Assembly (NCBI RefSeq): GCF_051652165.1
Contig: NZ_JBOFTR010000003.1
Coordinates: forward strand, 186,001 to 250,000
Reading direction: 5' to 3'
Origin: Plesiomonas sp051652165
GTDB lineage: Bacteria; Pseudomonadota; Gammaproteobacteria; Enterobacterales; CAMTGL01
Length of the DNA: 64,000 nucleotides
In this document: piece after piece, positions 44,650-54,086 of the stretch
Layout of the letters: each line of letters opens with the position of its first letter
Numbering within the stretch: the first letter of the stretch is position 1
The notes under the pieces: model-generated
What the model was told of the DNA's origin: nothing
The model's database searches: none
What the model saw: the letters and a program-made list of their open reading frames with translations, nothing else
Program-made: the position numbers and the translations under genes

Positions 44650-45912
44650 TTATACTTCAGCTTTTACCCGTTCAATTTTTGCACCTAAACCTCGCAATTT
44701 ATCTTCGATACGCTCATAACCCCGATCGATATGATAAATACGGTCAACTTCAGTGACACCGTTGGCAATACAGCCAGCAAGGACTAAACTCGCTGATGCA
44801 CGCAAATCAGTGGCCATCACTTGAGCATGGCTAAGTGTTGCAACACCTTTACTGATCACTGTATTACCTTCAATTTCCGCATTTGCTCCCATACGCATCA
44901 GTTCAGGGACATGCATAAAGCGGTTTTCGAAGATGGTTTCGGTAATCACGCCAGTGCCTTCTGCAACCATATTTAACAAGGTAAATTGTGCTTGCATATC
45001 TGTTGGAAAACCTGGGTGTGGTGCAGTACGGATATTCACCGCTTTTAAGCGATTACCTTCGGTATCAATACTGATCCAATCATCTCCAGTTTCAATTTTT
45101 GCGCCTGCTTCACGCAGTTTTGCCAATACAGCATCGAGCGTTTCTGGTTTAGCATTGCGACATACAACACGGCCACCTGAGATTGCTGCGGCGATAAGGA
45201 ACGTTCCCGTTTCAATACGATCAGGGACAACCCGATGTACACCGCCACCTAAACGCTCAACGCCTTCGATGGTAATACGATCACTACCTGCACCGGAAAT
45301 TTTAGCGCCAAGGGTATTAAGGAAGTCTGCGGTATCAACAATTTCTGGCTCACGCGCAGCGTTTTCAATCACTGTTGTACCAGTAGCAAGCGTTGCAGCA
45401 CTCATGATAGTGACGGTTGCACCTACACTGACTTTATCCATTACAATATGTGCACCGGTCAAACGACCGTTTACCGAGGCTTTAACATACCCCTCTTCGA
45501 GTTGGATATCAGCACCGAGCTGGCGTAACCCGCTAATGTGCAGATCAACAGGACGTGCCCCAATAGCACAACCACCCGGTAGTGAAACTTGCCCGCGACC
45601 GAAACGTGCCACCAGTGGGCCTAAAGCCCAAATAGAGGCTCGCATGGTTTTAACAAGATCATAGGGTGCACAAAATTCATTAACGTTACGTGCATCAACG
45701 TATACTGAACCATCACGCTCTACTTTAGCACCTAACTGGCGCAACAGTTTCATGGTCGTGTCAATATCCCGCAAATGTGGGACATTTTGAATTTCTACCG
45801 GCTCTTCAGCCAATAGTGCAGCAAATAAAATAGGCAGTGCAGCGTTTTTTGCTCCGGAGATGTTCACCTCTCCGTGTAGGCGGCTAGGCCCTGTTACTTG
45901 AAATTTATCCAT
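44650..45912 (-). CDS. murA: UDP-N-acetylglucosamine 1-carboxyvinyltransferase MurA
   Basis: First committed enzyme of peptidoglycan synthesis, transferring enolpyruvate from PEP to UDP-GlcNAc; target of fosfomycin. 420 aa (E. coli 419). Catalytic Cys115 is present in LPGGCAIGARPVDLH, so intrinsic fosfomycin resistance by the Cys-to-Asp change is not expected. Other blocks: SGAKNAALPILFAALL and PHPGFPTDMQAQF. It follows ibaG by 19 nt at the end of the mla-ibaG-murA unit. Confidence 0.98.
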   Translation of the reverse strand: MDKFQVTGPSRLHGEVNISGAKNAALPILFAALLAEEPVEIQNVPHLRDIDTTMKLLRQLGAKVERDGSVYVDARNVNEFCAPYDLVKTMRASIWALGPLVARFGRGQVSLPGGCAIGARPVDLHISGLRQLGADIQLEEGYVKASVNGRLTGAHIVMDKVSVGATVTIMSAATLATGTTVIENAAREPEIVDTADFLNTLGAKISGAGSDRITIEGVERLGGGVHRVVPDRIETGTFLIAAAISGGRVVCRNAKPETLDAVLAKLREAGAKIETGDDWISIDTEGNRLKAVNIRTAPHPGFPTDMQAQFTLLNMVAEGTGVITETIFENRFMHVPELMRMGANAEIEGNTVISKGVATLSHAQVMATDLRASASLVLAGCIANGVTEVDRIYHIDRGYERIEDKLRGLGAKIERVKAEV

Positions 45913-45931
45913 GGATCCTGCTCTCGATTAA

Positions 45932-46189
45932 CTAGCTTGGCAGCAGAAACTTACGTTCACGTTGCCATTCATCTGGGGTCAATGCTTTTATAGACAACGC
46001 ATGAATGCGGTTATCTGCAATATATTCCATCAAAGGTGCATAAACAGTTTGTTGTTTTTTCACTCGGCTCATTGCTGTGAACTGTTCGCTGACAGCAATA
46101 ACCTGAAAATGGCTTCCATCACCGGTCACGTAGGCATCATCGAGAGATAACGCATTGACCAAGATGCTTTTAATTTCATTGTTATCCAT
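45932..46189 (-). CDS. ibaG: BolA-family protein IbaG (YrbA)
   Basis: Small BolA-type protein that partners monothiol glutaredoxin in iron-sulfur/iron handling and affects acid tolerance in E. coli. 85 aa. Seen: SHFQVIAVSEQFTAMSRVKKQQTVYAPLMEYI, the BolA core with the cluster-binding His-containing loop, and ALSIKALTPDEW at the end. Between mlaB and murA as in most gammaproteobacteria. Confidence 0.95.
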   Translation of the reverse strand: MDNNEIKSILVNALSLDDAYVTGDGSHFQVIAVSEQFTAMSRVKKQQTVYAPLMEYIADNRIHALSIKALTPDEWQRERKFLLPS

Positions 46190-46219
46190 ATTTTACTCTC
46201 GATTACTTTATGGTTGGCG

Positions 46220-46561
46220 CTATACAAGGTGTGTTGTCTGTTTAGGCTCAGGCGTGTTGATATATGGTGACATAATCTTAGTCAGATTCGATAAATCGAT
46301 CAGCGTAACTAGCGCACTAGGTATATTAACCAGTGTGCAAATACTGCCCTTTTCACTGGCTTCTACTAGCAATGTCATCAAAAATGCCAACCCCGCTGAG
46401 TCAATCCGTGTTAACTGACGTAAATCAATCTCACATGCTTGTTCTGCGGGAATGAGGCTATCACGTTTGGCCCAAAAATCGAGAAGGGAATCACGGTCAA
46501 GTTCTCCTATCAGGTGAACTTGACCTGACTGCACCTGTAACCATTGTACACGTGCTGCCAT
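46220..46561 (-). CDS. mlaB: Lipid asymmetry ABC transporter STAS subunit MlaB
   Basis: Cytoplasmic STAS-domain subunit that binds MlaF and stabilises the MlaFEDB complex. 113 aa, slightly longer than E. coli (97) because of a C-terminal tail. Seen: IDLRQLTRIDSAGLAFLMTLL, the STAS core with the conserved Ser. Its start overlaps the mlaC stop by one base. Confidence 0.93.
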   Translation of the reverse strand: MAARVQWLQVQSGQVHLIGELDRDSLLDFWAKRDSLIPAEQACEIDLRQLTRIDSAGLAFLMTLLVEASEKGSICTLVNIPSALVTLIDLSNLTKIMSPYINTPEPKQTTHLV

Positions 46562-47187
46562 TAGCTTTTCTGCTTTAATGTAATAGGAACAGCCGCAGAC
46601 TCTTTGAGTACGTTGGTTAATGCATCAACACCGCCAGAGCGTAACACACCTGCCCACTCATTTTGCTTAGTAGAGATCATACTGATCCCCTCAGCAACCA
46701 TGTCATAAGCTTGCCATTCACCTGTTTTACTGTTTTTACGCCATTTAAAATCCAAACGCGTTGGTGTTTTACCCGGTTCAAGTACATCAACACGAATAGA
46801 GACAATATTACTATCACCAAGCGGTTTTTCTTTTTCAATTTTTAGATTTTGGCCTGAATACAGGGTTAACGCTTGTGCATAAGCTTGTACAAGGTATTGA
46901 TCAAAAGCAGCAAAATATTCTGTACGTTGAGCTTCTGTCGCTTCTTTGAAATAGCGGCCAAGTACCAGTGAACCGGCATAACGAACATGTACATACGGCA
47001 TTAGCTCTTTACGTACAATATCCTTAAGCATATTAGGGTTTTGTTTGATCTGTGGTTGTTTGTTTTTCAAATCAGTAAACAGTTGATCAGCCACTTGATT
47101 CATCAATACATACGGGTTACTGGTATCAGCCGCATGTGCCAAAGGGGCGATAACCAACAGAGCCAACATCACAAAACGTTTCCACAT
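46561..47187 (-). CDS. mlaC: Periplasmic phospholipid-binding protein MlaC
   Basis: Soluble shuttle that carries phospholipids between the outer-membrane MlaA complex and MlaFEDB. 208 aa (E. coli 211). Cleavable signal peptide (about 1-19, APLAHA), then the MlaC fold with VRKELMPYVHVRYAGSLVLGRYFKEATEAQ and YDMVAEGISMISTKQNEW. 26 nt after mlaD. Confidence 0.96.
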   Translation of the reverse strand: MWKRFVMLALLVIAPLAHAADTSNPYVLMNQVADQLFTDLKNKQPQIKQNPNMLKDIVRKELMPYVHVRYAGSLVLGRYFKEATEAQRTEYFAAFDQYLVQAYAQALTLYSGQNLKIEKEKPLGDSNIVSIRVDVLEPGKTPTRLDFKWRKNSKTGEWQAYDMVAEGISMISTKQNEWAGVLRSGGVDALTNVLKESAAVPITLKQKS

Positions 47188-47213
47188 CTTCGGTTTCTCC
47201 TAAACGTTATTCT

Positions 47214-47726
47214 TTACTGTGCGCCAGTTGTAGTTTCTGACGTATGGGTTGTGTTGTTACTGCCACCGGTGTTGTACAAGAACTGACCTATCAGATCTTC
47301 AAGCACCATAGCTGACTTAGTATCTTCTATTTTATCGCCGTCTTTTAAAATAGCGGTATCCGTATCGATAAAACCTGGTGTCAGTGATAAATACTGCTCA
47401 CCTAATAGCCCAGAAGTGCGAATCGACAGTGAGCTGGTTTCTGGAATGTCGTTATATTTGGCTAAAATACTCAATTCAACTTGGGGTAAATATGTTTTGG
47501 TATTGAGCGAAATTGCCGTAACTCGCCCAATAACTACCCCTCCAATTTTGACCGGTGAGCGTGGCTTTAAACTACCAATATTGTCAAACGTGGCCGTTAA
47601 GCGATATGTAGGTTCACTGCCTAAGGCTTTAATATCAGCAACTTTAAGCCCTAAAAAAAGCAGTGCCGCTAAACCAACTACCATGAAAATGCCAACACTT
47701 ATCTCTAATCGTCTATTTTGCTGCAT
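47214..47726 (-). CDS. mlaD: Lipid asymmetry transporter MCE subunit MlaD
   Basis: Membrane-anchored MCE-domain protein whose hexamer forms the periplasmic lipid channel on MlaFE. 170 aa from ATG 47726, 5 nt after the mlaE stop (a TTG at 47735 is rejected). N-terminal span (about 8-28), MCE domain (about 38-118, ATFDNIGSLKPRSPVKIGGVVIGRV) and a helix ending MVLEDLIGQFLY that lines the pore. Confidence 0.96.
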   Translation of the reverse strand: MQQNRRLEISVGIFMVVGLAALLFLGLKVADIKALGSEPTYRLTATFDNIGSLKPRSPVKIGGVVIGRVTAISLNTKTYLPQVELSILAKYNDIPETSSLSIRTSGLLGEQYLSLTPGFIDTDTAILKDGDKIEDTKSAMVLEDLIGQFLYNTGGSNNTTHTSETTTGAQ

Positions 47727-47731
47727 GCTGA

Positions 47732-48514
47732 TCAATTCCCAAACATCAGTGCGGTAAGCACAAAATCTAATGCTAATACGGCTAACGATGAGTGCACGAC
47801 TGTGCGAGTCGTAGCCTGACTAATTCCTGCCGACGTAGGGACGGCATCGTATCCGTTAAATAGAGCTATCCACATGACAGTAATGGCAAATACCACACTT
47901 TTTAAAAATCCGTTAAGCAAATCATATGACCAACTGACTGAGGATTGCATTACTGACCAAAAACTACCGTGGTCAATGCCTTTCCAATCAACGCCTACCA
48001 CAGAACCGCCCCATACTCCTACAGCCACAAAAATAGTTGAGAGGATAGGCATGCTGATAACGCCAGCCCAAAAACGCGGAGCAATCACACGACGTAACGG
48101 GTCTACTGCCATCATTTCAAGACTAGAGAGCTGTTCGGTCGCTTTCATTAAGCCTATCTCTGCAGTCATGGCAGAGCCCGCGCGCCCAGCAAACAGTAAA
48201 GCGGTCACAACAGGGCCAAGCTCACGAAACAGTGACAGGGCAACCATCTGACCAAGACTTGTTTCTGCACCAAAATCAACCAGAATAATGTAGCCTTGTA
48301 AGGCCAACACCATACCAATAAAAAGCCCAGATACTAAGATAATCAGTAATGACTGTACGCCAATGCTATATAGCTGGCGCAATAATAATGGGAACTGTTT
48401 ACGCGGTTGTGGCCGACCAATCAGTGCACCTGCCAACATAATCCCTGCTCGCCCAAACGTTGCGCAGGTTTGTAGCCCATTACGACCAAATGACGCTAAC
48501 ATATCAAGTAACAT
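47732..48514 (-). CDS. mlaE: Lipid asymmetry ABC transporter permease MlaE
   Basis: Integral membrane permease of MlaFEDB. 260 aa, same as E. coli. About five spans; the coupling region includes RELGPVVTALLFAGRAGSAMTAEIGLMKATEQLSSLE, recognisable in parts as the EQL-type motif of MlaE/TGD1 proteins. Begins at the mlaF stop with one-base overlap. Confidence 0.97.
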   Translation of the reverse strand: MLLDMLASFGRNGLQTCATFGRAGIMLAGALIGRPQPRKQFPLLLRQLYSIGVQSLLIILVSGLFIGMVLALQGYIILVDFGAETSLGQMVALSLFRELGPVVTALLFAGRAGSAMTAEIGLMKATEQLSSLEMMAVDPLRRVIAPRFWAGVISMPILSTIFVAVGVWGGSVVGVDWKGIDHGSFWSVMQSSVSWSYDLLNGFLKSVVFAITVMWIALFNGYDAVPTSAGISQATTRTVVHSSLAVLALDFVLTALMFGN

Positions 48515-49311
48515 CAGCCAAATAACTCCGTACGATAGTCTTGAGCGGGAAAACTAAAGGGAACTGGACCATCTGCTTTTCCATCGAGAAATTGGCGAAC
48601 CTGAGGATCGGTATGCGCACGCAATGCCTGTGGTGAACCATGCGCAATGACATGTTGTTCTGCAATAATATAGGCGTAATCTGCAATGCTCAAAACTTCA
48701 GGAACATCATGCGATACCACAATGCAGCTCAACCCCAAGGATTGATTGAGCTGACGAATCAGCGTGACTAAGATCCCCATATTAATAGGATCTTGCCCTG
48801 CAAAAGGCTCATCAAACATAATGAGTTCAGGATCGAGGGCAATCGCGCGGGCAAGTGCTGCACGGCGGGCCATTCCTCCGGAAAGCTCTGCTGGCATCAG
48901 ATGTGCGGCACCACGCAGCCCTACAGATTCCAGTTTCATTAATACGATTTTCCGTAATAATGGCTCAGGCAGTTGACTGTGCTCACGTAGCGCAAAGGCT
49001 ACATTTTCAAAAACATTGAGGTCAGTAAACAGCGCCCCAGACTGGAATAACATACTCATTTTTTTGCGCACGTGATACAACTGACGGCGTGATAATGTAG
49101 GGATATTATCGCCATCAAACCAGATTTCGCCGGAAGTCGGTTGTAATTGCCCACCAATTAAACGCAATAATGTTGTTTTGCCGATCCCTGATGGCCCCAT
49201 TATGGCCGTAATTTTACCACGGGGAACACTGAGGTTAATATCCTCAAAAATCGGCCGATCGCCACGGGAGAAACGCATATTGCGGACTTCTACCAAGTGA
49301 GTCTGAGTCAT
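48514..49311 (-). CDS. mlaF: Lipid asymmetry ABC transporter ATPase MlaF
   Basis: Cytoplasmic ATPase of the MlaFEDB phospholipid transporter. 265 aa. Seen: Walker A GPSGIGKTT, Q loop, signature LSGGMARRAALARA, Walker B LIMFDEPFAGQD and the switch His in VVSHDVPE. First gene of the leftward mlaFEDCB-ibaG-murA run, divergent from yrbG. Confidence 0.97.
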   Translation of the reverse strand: MTQTHLVEVRNMRFSRGDRPIFEDINLSVPRGKITAIMGPSGIGKTTLLRLIGGQLQPTSGEIWFDGDNIPTLSRRQLYHVRKKMSMLFQSGALFTDLNVFENVAFALREHSQLPEPLLRKIVLMKLESVGLRGAAHLMPAELSGGMARRAALARAIALDPELIMFDEPFAGQDPINMGILVTLIRQLNQSLGLSCIVVSHDVPEVLSIADYAYIIAEQHVIAHGSPQALRAHTDPQVRQFLDGKADGPVPFSFPAQDYRTELFG

Positions 49312-49402
49312 GACGTTCTCTTCAAATAACTAAGATAATTAGGCCGCGGGCATGATAGGCATTCCGCACCAATATCTCAACATACCAATGATGCAGGTTA
49401 CT

Positions 49403-49430
49403 GTTTTACTTTTCTGCATTCGGCAGTCAA
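49403..49430 (-). promoter_or_regulatory. Candidate promoter of the mla operon
   Basis: Minus-strand -35 TTGACT (49425-49430, five of six) and -10 TAAAAC (49403-49408, weak) with a 16-nt spacer, about 90 nt upstream of mlaF. A perfect palindrome begins 11 bp upstream of the -35. Confidence 0.4.
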
Positions 49431-49440
49431 AATTACCCCT

Positions 49441-49464
49441 AATATCGTATGCAAATACGATATT
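49441..49464. promoter_or_regulatory. Perfect palindrome in the mlaF-yrbG divergent region
   Basis: AATATCGTAT (49441-49450) and ATACGATATT (49455-49464) are perfect 10-bp arms around GCAA. It lies in the 302-nt gap 49312-49613 between two divergent transcripts and looks like a dimeric regulator site. I see no gene in the gap. Confidence 0.5.
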
Positions 49465-49613
49465 GATTTACTGCATATCCTCGTCATGTCTATTACAGAC
49501 AGTTATTACATGTTGTAATTAAATAAAATGACACTATCAATGTCGTAGCCATAAATTGTACTGCAACATTGTAGATATATTAAACCACAAATTATCACAA
49601 CAGGATTGACTTA

Positions 49614-50570
49614 ATGTGGCTTGCCGTTTCTTTATTAATGTTAGGTTTAGTTTTATTAGTATGGAGTGCTGATCGTCTTGTTTATGGTGCAGCGGCATTA
49701 GCAAAAAGTTTTCATGTTCCACCGCTGATTATTGGTATGACTATTGTCGGTATGGGGACATCTGCTCCTGAAATGGTCGTTTCTGCTACTGCAGCATTCA
49801 GTGGGCACAGCAATACAGCAGTCGGAAATGCGATAGGTTCGAATATTGCTAATATCCTATTAATCTTAGGTGTTGTGGCACTCATTTGCCCACTTAAAGT
49901 AAACTCTACCATTGTTAAACGTGAATTACCCATTATGCTGGGTGTTTCTGTACTAGCCGGTATTTTGTTGTATAACAACTATTTAGGAAGAGTTGAGTCT
50001 TTTATCCTGTTAGCCGTCTTTGTCTTGTTTATGATGTATATGACACACCTTGCCCGCTCTGCGGCACGCACCGGCAGTACTGAGCCCGATGATGATATTC
50101 CTGAAGGAGTGAGCCGAAGCAGAGCCAGTTTTTGGCTGATTATTGGCCTGATTGTTTTGCCACTCTCTTCAAAATTGATGGTGGATAACGCCACGATAAT
50201 TGCACAAGCCCTTGGTATGAGTGAGCTTATTATTGGCCTAACCGTTATCGCAATTGGCACCAGCTTACCGGAGTTAGCAACCTCAGTTACCGGCGCACTC
50301 AAGGGTGAAGATGATATGGCCCTTGGTAATATTATTGGTTCAAATATTTTTAATATTTTGACTGTATTAGGTATTCCCGCATTAATTTCCCCTTTTGCAA
50401 CTGACCCCGCAGCATTTAGTCGCGATTTTATGGTTATGATGGGGGCGAGCTTGTTTTTGGCTGTGTTATGCCTTCGCCGCAGCCAACGCATTGGCCGTGT
50501 TGCTGGGCTCATACTATTAGGCGGGTTTATTGCGTACCTAGCAATGTTACTGCAACAGATGCAAGCGTAA
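49614..50570 (+). CDS. yrbG: Calcium/sodium antiporter family protein YrbG
   Basis: Inner-membrane cation exchanger of the CaCA superfamily; the true substrate in bacteria is not settled. 318 aa (E. coli 325), about ten spans. Two inverted alpha repeats carry the ion-binding motifs: MGTSAPE with GNAIGSN, and IGTSLPE with GNIIGSN. Starts the rightward yrbG-kdsDC-lpt-rpoN run, with a 71-nt gap to kdsD. Confidence 0.94.
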   Translation: MWLAVSLLMLGLVLLVWSADRLVYGAAALAKSFHVPPLIIGMTIVGMGTSAPEMVVSATAAFSGHSNTAVGNAIGSNIANILLILGVVALICPLKVNSTIVKRELPIMLGVSVLAGILLYNNYLGRVESFILLAVFVLFMMYMTHLARSAARTGSTEPDDDIPEGVSRSRASFWLIIGLIVLPLSSKLMVDNATIIAQALGMSELIIGLTVIAIGTSLPELATSVTGALKGEDDMALGNIIGSNIFNILTVLGIPALISPFATDPAAFSRDFMVMMGASLFLAVLCLRRSQRIGRVAGLILLGGFIAYLAMLLQQMQA

Positions 50571-50641
50571 GAAAACCACACACTTTAACATGATGTTGCT
50601 GCATACCTTTTTTACGAAAACTCTTTTAATTTGCGAGAGCC

Positions 50642-51616
50642 ATGATGCCAAATGCTTTTGATTTCCAGTATTGGGGACGCCATGTTCTGACAATTGAGCG
50701 CGACAGTATTGATCAACTCGATCAGTATATTGATGCACATTTTGCGCACGCCTGTAAATTAATTTACGAATGTAGCGGTAAAGTGATTGTCATGGGGATG
50801 GGAAAATCAGGCCATATTGGGCGTAAAATTGCGGCAACTTTTGCCAGTACAGGCACTCCAGCATTTTTTGTTCACCCAGGGGAAGCAAGCCACGGTGACT
50901 TAGGCATGCTAAGTCGCGATGATGTGGTATTGGCTATCTCAAACTCTGGTGAAGCGCACGAGATCTTAACCTTGATCCCAGTGATTAAGCGTCTTGGTAA
51001 CCCATTGATCTGTATGACCAGTAAACCTGATAGCACCATGGGGCGGCTATCAGATGCTCACTTGTGTATTCATGTACCGCAAGAAGCCTGCCCACTTGGG
51101 CTTGCTCCAACATCAAGCACCACAGCCACTTTAGTTATGGGCGATGCCTTGGCTATCGCGCTGCTTAAAGCCCGTGGCTTTACGGCTGATGACTTTGCAC
51201 TATCACACCCTGGTGGTGCACTTGGTCGTAAGTTGCTACTAAAAGTAAAAGACATTATGCATACCGGTGATGATCTGCCTTTTATCTCGCCAACAGCCAG
51301 TTTACGCGATACCGTATTGGAAATTTCCCGCAAGAAACTGGGAATGGTAGTAATTTGTGATGACATGTTGCATATTCAGGGCATTTTTACTGATGGCGAT
51401 CTACGCCGAGTATTCGACTTACACCATGATCTGAATAATATTGTTATCGAGAGTGTCATGACACGCGGCGGTCTGCGTATTGATCCTGAATCATTAGCTG
51501 TTGAAGCACTTAACATGATGCAAAAACAGTGTGTTTCGTGTCTATTAGTGACACAAAATGACGTGCTTGTGGGCGTTATCCATATGCATGATCTGTTAAA
51601 AGCTGGAGTAGTATAA
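50642..51616 (+). CDS. kdsD: D-arabinose 5-phosphate isomerase KdsD
   Basis: Makes arabinose 5-phosphate from ribulose 5-phosphate for Kdo synthesis. 324 aa (E. coli 328). SIS domain (about 35-185: GMGKSGHIGRKIAATFASTGTPAFFVHPGEA in two parts, AISNSGEAHE), then two CBS domains (about 205-320; MTRGG... and CVSCLLVTQNDVLVGVIHMHD). One-base overlap with kdsC. Confidence 0.97.
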   Translation: MMPNAFDFQYWGRHVLTIERDSIDQLDQYIDAHFAHACKLIYECSGKVIVMGMGKSGHIGRKIAATFASTGTPAFFVHPGEASHGDLGMLSRDDVVLAISNSGEAHEILTLIPVIKRLGNPLICMTSKPDSTMGRLSDAHLCIHVPQEACPLGLAPTSSTTATLVMGDALAIALLKARGFTADDFALSHPGGALGRKLLLKVKDIMHTGDDLPFISPTASLRDTVLEISRKKLGMVVICDDMLHIQGIFTDGDLRRVFDLHHDLNNIVIESVMTRGGLRIDPESLAVEALNMMQKQCVSCLLVTQNDVLVGVIHMHDLLKAGVV

Positions 51617-52167
51617 TGTTAATTGATACCTGTTACGGTGCCGTAGAACGCTCGGTACTGGAGCGTGCTGCGCAAATTAAGTTACTTATTTGCGATGTTG
51701 ATGGCGTGCTGTCTGATGGGTTAATTTATATGGGCAATCAGGGCGAAGAGCTAAAAGCATTTCATGTGCGCGATGGTTATGGTATTCGCTGCCTACTGAC
51801 CTCAGATATTGAAGTGGGTATTATTACGGGTCGCTCATCACAGCTCGTTGCTAACCGTGCAAAAACACTGGGTATTACACATTTATACCAAGGGCAGCTT
51901 GATAAAATCATCGCCTTTCGTGAGCTATTAAGCACTCTGAATCTGCGCCCTGAACACGTTGCTTATATTGGCGATGACTTGATTGATTGGCCAGTAATGA
52001 AAGAGGTAGGTTTGTCTGTTTGTGTTGCAGATGCTCATCCACTATTACTGCCACGCGCAGACTACACTACCCAATTTAAAGGGGGGCATGGTGCAGTGCG
52101 TGAATTGTGCGATCTGATTTTACTGGCACAAGGTAAACTTGATAGTGCACAGGGACACTCAATATGA
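51616..52167 (+). CDS. kdsC: Kdo 8-phosphate phosphatase KdsC
   Basis: Tetrameric HAD phosphatase that releases Kdo from Kdo 8-phosphate. 183 aa. Seen: HAD motif I LLICDVDGVLSDG with nucleophile Asp, motif II ITGRSS, and motif III YIGDDLIDWPVMKEVG. Overlaps lptC by an ATGA junction. Confidence 0.97.
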   Translation: MLIDTCYGAVERSVLERAAQIKLLICDVDGVLSDGLIYMGNQGEELKAFHVRDGYGIRCLLTSDIEVGIITGRSSQLVANRAKTLGITHLYQGQLDKIIAFRELLSTLNLRPEHVAYIGDDLIDWPVMKEVGLSVCVADAHPLLLPRADYTTQFKGGHGAVRELCDLILLAQGKLDSAQGHSI

Positions 52168-52724
52168 ATGTTCGCCTGAGTCTGTTTCTCGGCGCGATTG
52201 TACTAATACTGATGGGGTGGTTAGCAACCACCTCTAAGCAAGGTACCCCAACACTTCCAGGGATGACCAAAGGTGATCCCTCGTTTTGGGGCAATAACAT
52301 GCTCACCGTGGTGTATGATCCCGAAGGTAAATTGCACTATAAATTAGTATCAACCAAGGTAAAATATTACGCAGAGACCGGAGATACCGATTTTACTCAA
52401 CCCCTGATGACGCTCTATTCAGAAAAAGGCGTTCCAATCTGGATGGTGCGTGCAGACAGTGCCATCTTAACGAAAGACCGTACCCTTTATTTGAAAAAAA
52501 ATGTTGAAGTAAACAGCTTAACACCTGACTCACAGCTTGAACGGTTAGAAACTCAACAAGCAACTATTGATCTAAAAACACAAGATATAACCTCAGATGT
52601 TGAAGTAAAACTGTACGGTACTAACTTCACCTCGACCGGTCTAAAAATGATCGGTAACTTACGCAATCGAACCGCCGCACTTCAAGAGCAGGTAAAATCG
52701 TATTATGAAATTAAAAAACCGTAG
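52164..52724 (+). CDS. lptC: LPS export protein LptC
   Basis: Bitopic inner-membrane part of the LPS transport bridge; receives LPS from LptBFG and passes it to LptA. 186 aa (E. coli 191). One N-terminal span (about 5-23) and a beta-jellyroll with YSEKGVPIWMVRADSAILTKDRTLYL and SDVEVKLYGTNFTSTGLKM. Its 3' end overlaps lptA by 20 nt. Confidence 0.96.
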   Translation: MNVRLSLFLGAIVLILMGWLATTSKQGTPTLPGMTKGDPSFWGNNMLTVVYDPEGKLHYKLVSTKVKYYAETGDTDFTQPLMTLYSEKGVPIWMVRADSAILTKDRTLYLKKNVEVNSLTPDSQLERLETQQATIDLKTQDITSDVEVKLYGTNFTSTGLKMIGNLRNRTAALQEQVKSYYEIKKP

Positions 52725-53229
52725 TTTACTGGCCGCGTTGACTTTAGTGATATTAAGCCGACCTGCATTTGCCTTAAAAGGCGATACTGATCAACCAATT
52801 AACATCAACTCAGCACAGCAATCTCTTGATCTGGCGACCAATACCGTTGTTTTCACCGGTAATGTCGTACTCACACAAGGCACAATAAAAGTCACTGCCA
52901 ATAAAGTTGTCGTTATCCGACCAAAAGACAAAAAAGGCAAAGAGATTATTGAGGCCTTTGGTAAACCAGCGACCTTCTACCAGATGCAAGATAACGGAAA
53001 ACCGGTCGACGGCTATGCAGATAAAATGCGTTACGATTTAGCTACTGATTTCGTTGAACTGATCGACAATGCAGAGCTCAAACAGTTAGACAGTAGTGTA
53101 AAAGCTGATCGTATTACCTATTTAATGCAAAAACAGCAGATGGAAGCGTTCAGTAATAAAGGTCAGCAGGTTGTTACTGTGTTACAGCCAGCTCAACTTA
53201 ATAACTCTGACAAGAAAAGTAGCAACTAA
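52705..53229 (+). CDS. lptA: LPS transport periplasmic protein LptA
   Basis: Periplasmic bridge protein carrying LPS from LptC to LptD. 174 aa (E. coli 185). Signal peptide ending AFA, then the OstA-like jellyroll: DQPININSAQQSLDLATN, VVFTGNVVLTQGTIKVTANK and DNAELKQLDSSVKADRITYL. Stop is directly followed by the lptB start. Confidence 0.97.
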   Translation: MKLKNRSLLAALTLVILSRPAFALKGDTDQPININSAQQSLDLATNTVVFTGNVVLTQGTIKVTANKVVVIRPKDKKGKEIIEAFGKPATFYQMQDNGKPVDGYADKMRYDLATDFVELIDNAELKQLDSSVKADRITYLMQKQQMEAFSNKGQQVVTVLQPAQLNNSDKKSSN

Positions 53230-53955
53230 ATGGCAACGTTAATCGCAGAAAATTTAGCCAAAAGCTATAAAGGCCGCAAAGTGGTGGTTGATGTTAGCCT
53301 AACAGTGAAATCGGGTGAGATTGTCGGTTTGCTTGGGCCAAACGGTGCAGGTAAAACAACCACGTTTTATATGGTGGTTGGTTTAGTTGCACGTGATAAC
53401 GGCAGTATTCGTATTGATGATGAAGATATCAGTTTATTGCCGATGCACGCACGTGCACGCAAAGGCATTGGTTATTTACCGCAAGAAGCCTCTATTTTTC
53501 GGCGATTAAGTGTCTATAACAATCTGATGGCAGTACTCGAAACTCGACAAGATTTAGATGATAAAGGCCGTAATGATCGTGCTGAAGAGTTACTTGATGA
53601 GTTTCATATCCAGCATATTCGCAATAGCTTAGGGCAAGCACTATCAGGCGGTGAGCGTCGACGCGTTGAAATTGCACGAGCATTAGCTGCAAATCCTAAG
53701 TTTATTCTACTTGATGAACCTTTTGCAGGCGTTGACCCGATCTCCGTCATTGATATCAAAAAAATTATTGAACACTTGCGTGACAGTGGTTTAGGTGTAC
53801 TGATTACTGACCATAACGTACGCGAAACTCTTGATGTTTGTGAACATGCTTATATTGTTAGCCAAGGCCATATGATTGCACATGGAACACCCGCAGAGGT
53901 TTTGGAAGACGAACACGTCAAGCGTGTATATCTAGGTGATCAATTCCGTTTATAG
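53230..53955 (+). CDS. lptB: LPS export ABC transporter ATPase LptB
   Basis: Cytoplasmic ATPase powering LPS extraction with LptF and LptG (not in this window). 241 aa as in E. coli. Seen: Walker A GPNGAGKTT, signature LSGGERRRVEIARAL, Walker B FILLDEPFAGVD, switch His in ITDHNV. No gap to lptA; 131 nt before rpoN. Confidence 0.98.
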   Translation: MATLIAENLAKSYKGRKVVVDVSLTVKSGEIVGLLGPNGAGKTTTFYMVVGLVARDNGSIRIDDEDISLLPMHARARKGIGYLPQEASIFRRLSVYNNLMAVLETRQDLDDKGRNDRAEELLDEFHIQHIRNSLGQALSGGERRRVEIARALAANPKFILLDEPFAGVDPISVIDIKKIIEHLRDSGLGVLITDHNVRETLDVCEHAYIVSQGHMIAHGTPAEVLEDEHVKRVYLGDQFRL

Positions 53956-54086
53956 CGTATTATCGTCTGTATCACAGTATCTCTATTTGATTATGTGTTG
54001 GTTACACATTACATCTCGATTTTATATCAATGTTGCATTATTTATTTTTCCTTCAGTGTGAAGGTGTAACAGGTATTTGAGGTTAC

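Noticed and set aside
44933..45664. 243-residue plus-strand frame inside murA
   Set aside because: Antisense shadow of murA, caused by its codon use; the murA protein is complete with Cys115.
49979..50581. 200-residue minus-strand frame inside yrbG
   Set aside because: Antisense shadow of the yrbG second repeat; no start signal or recognisable domain.
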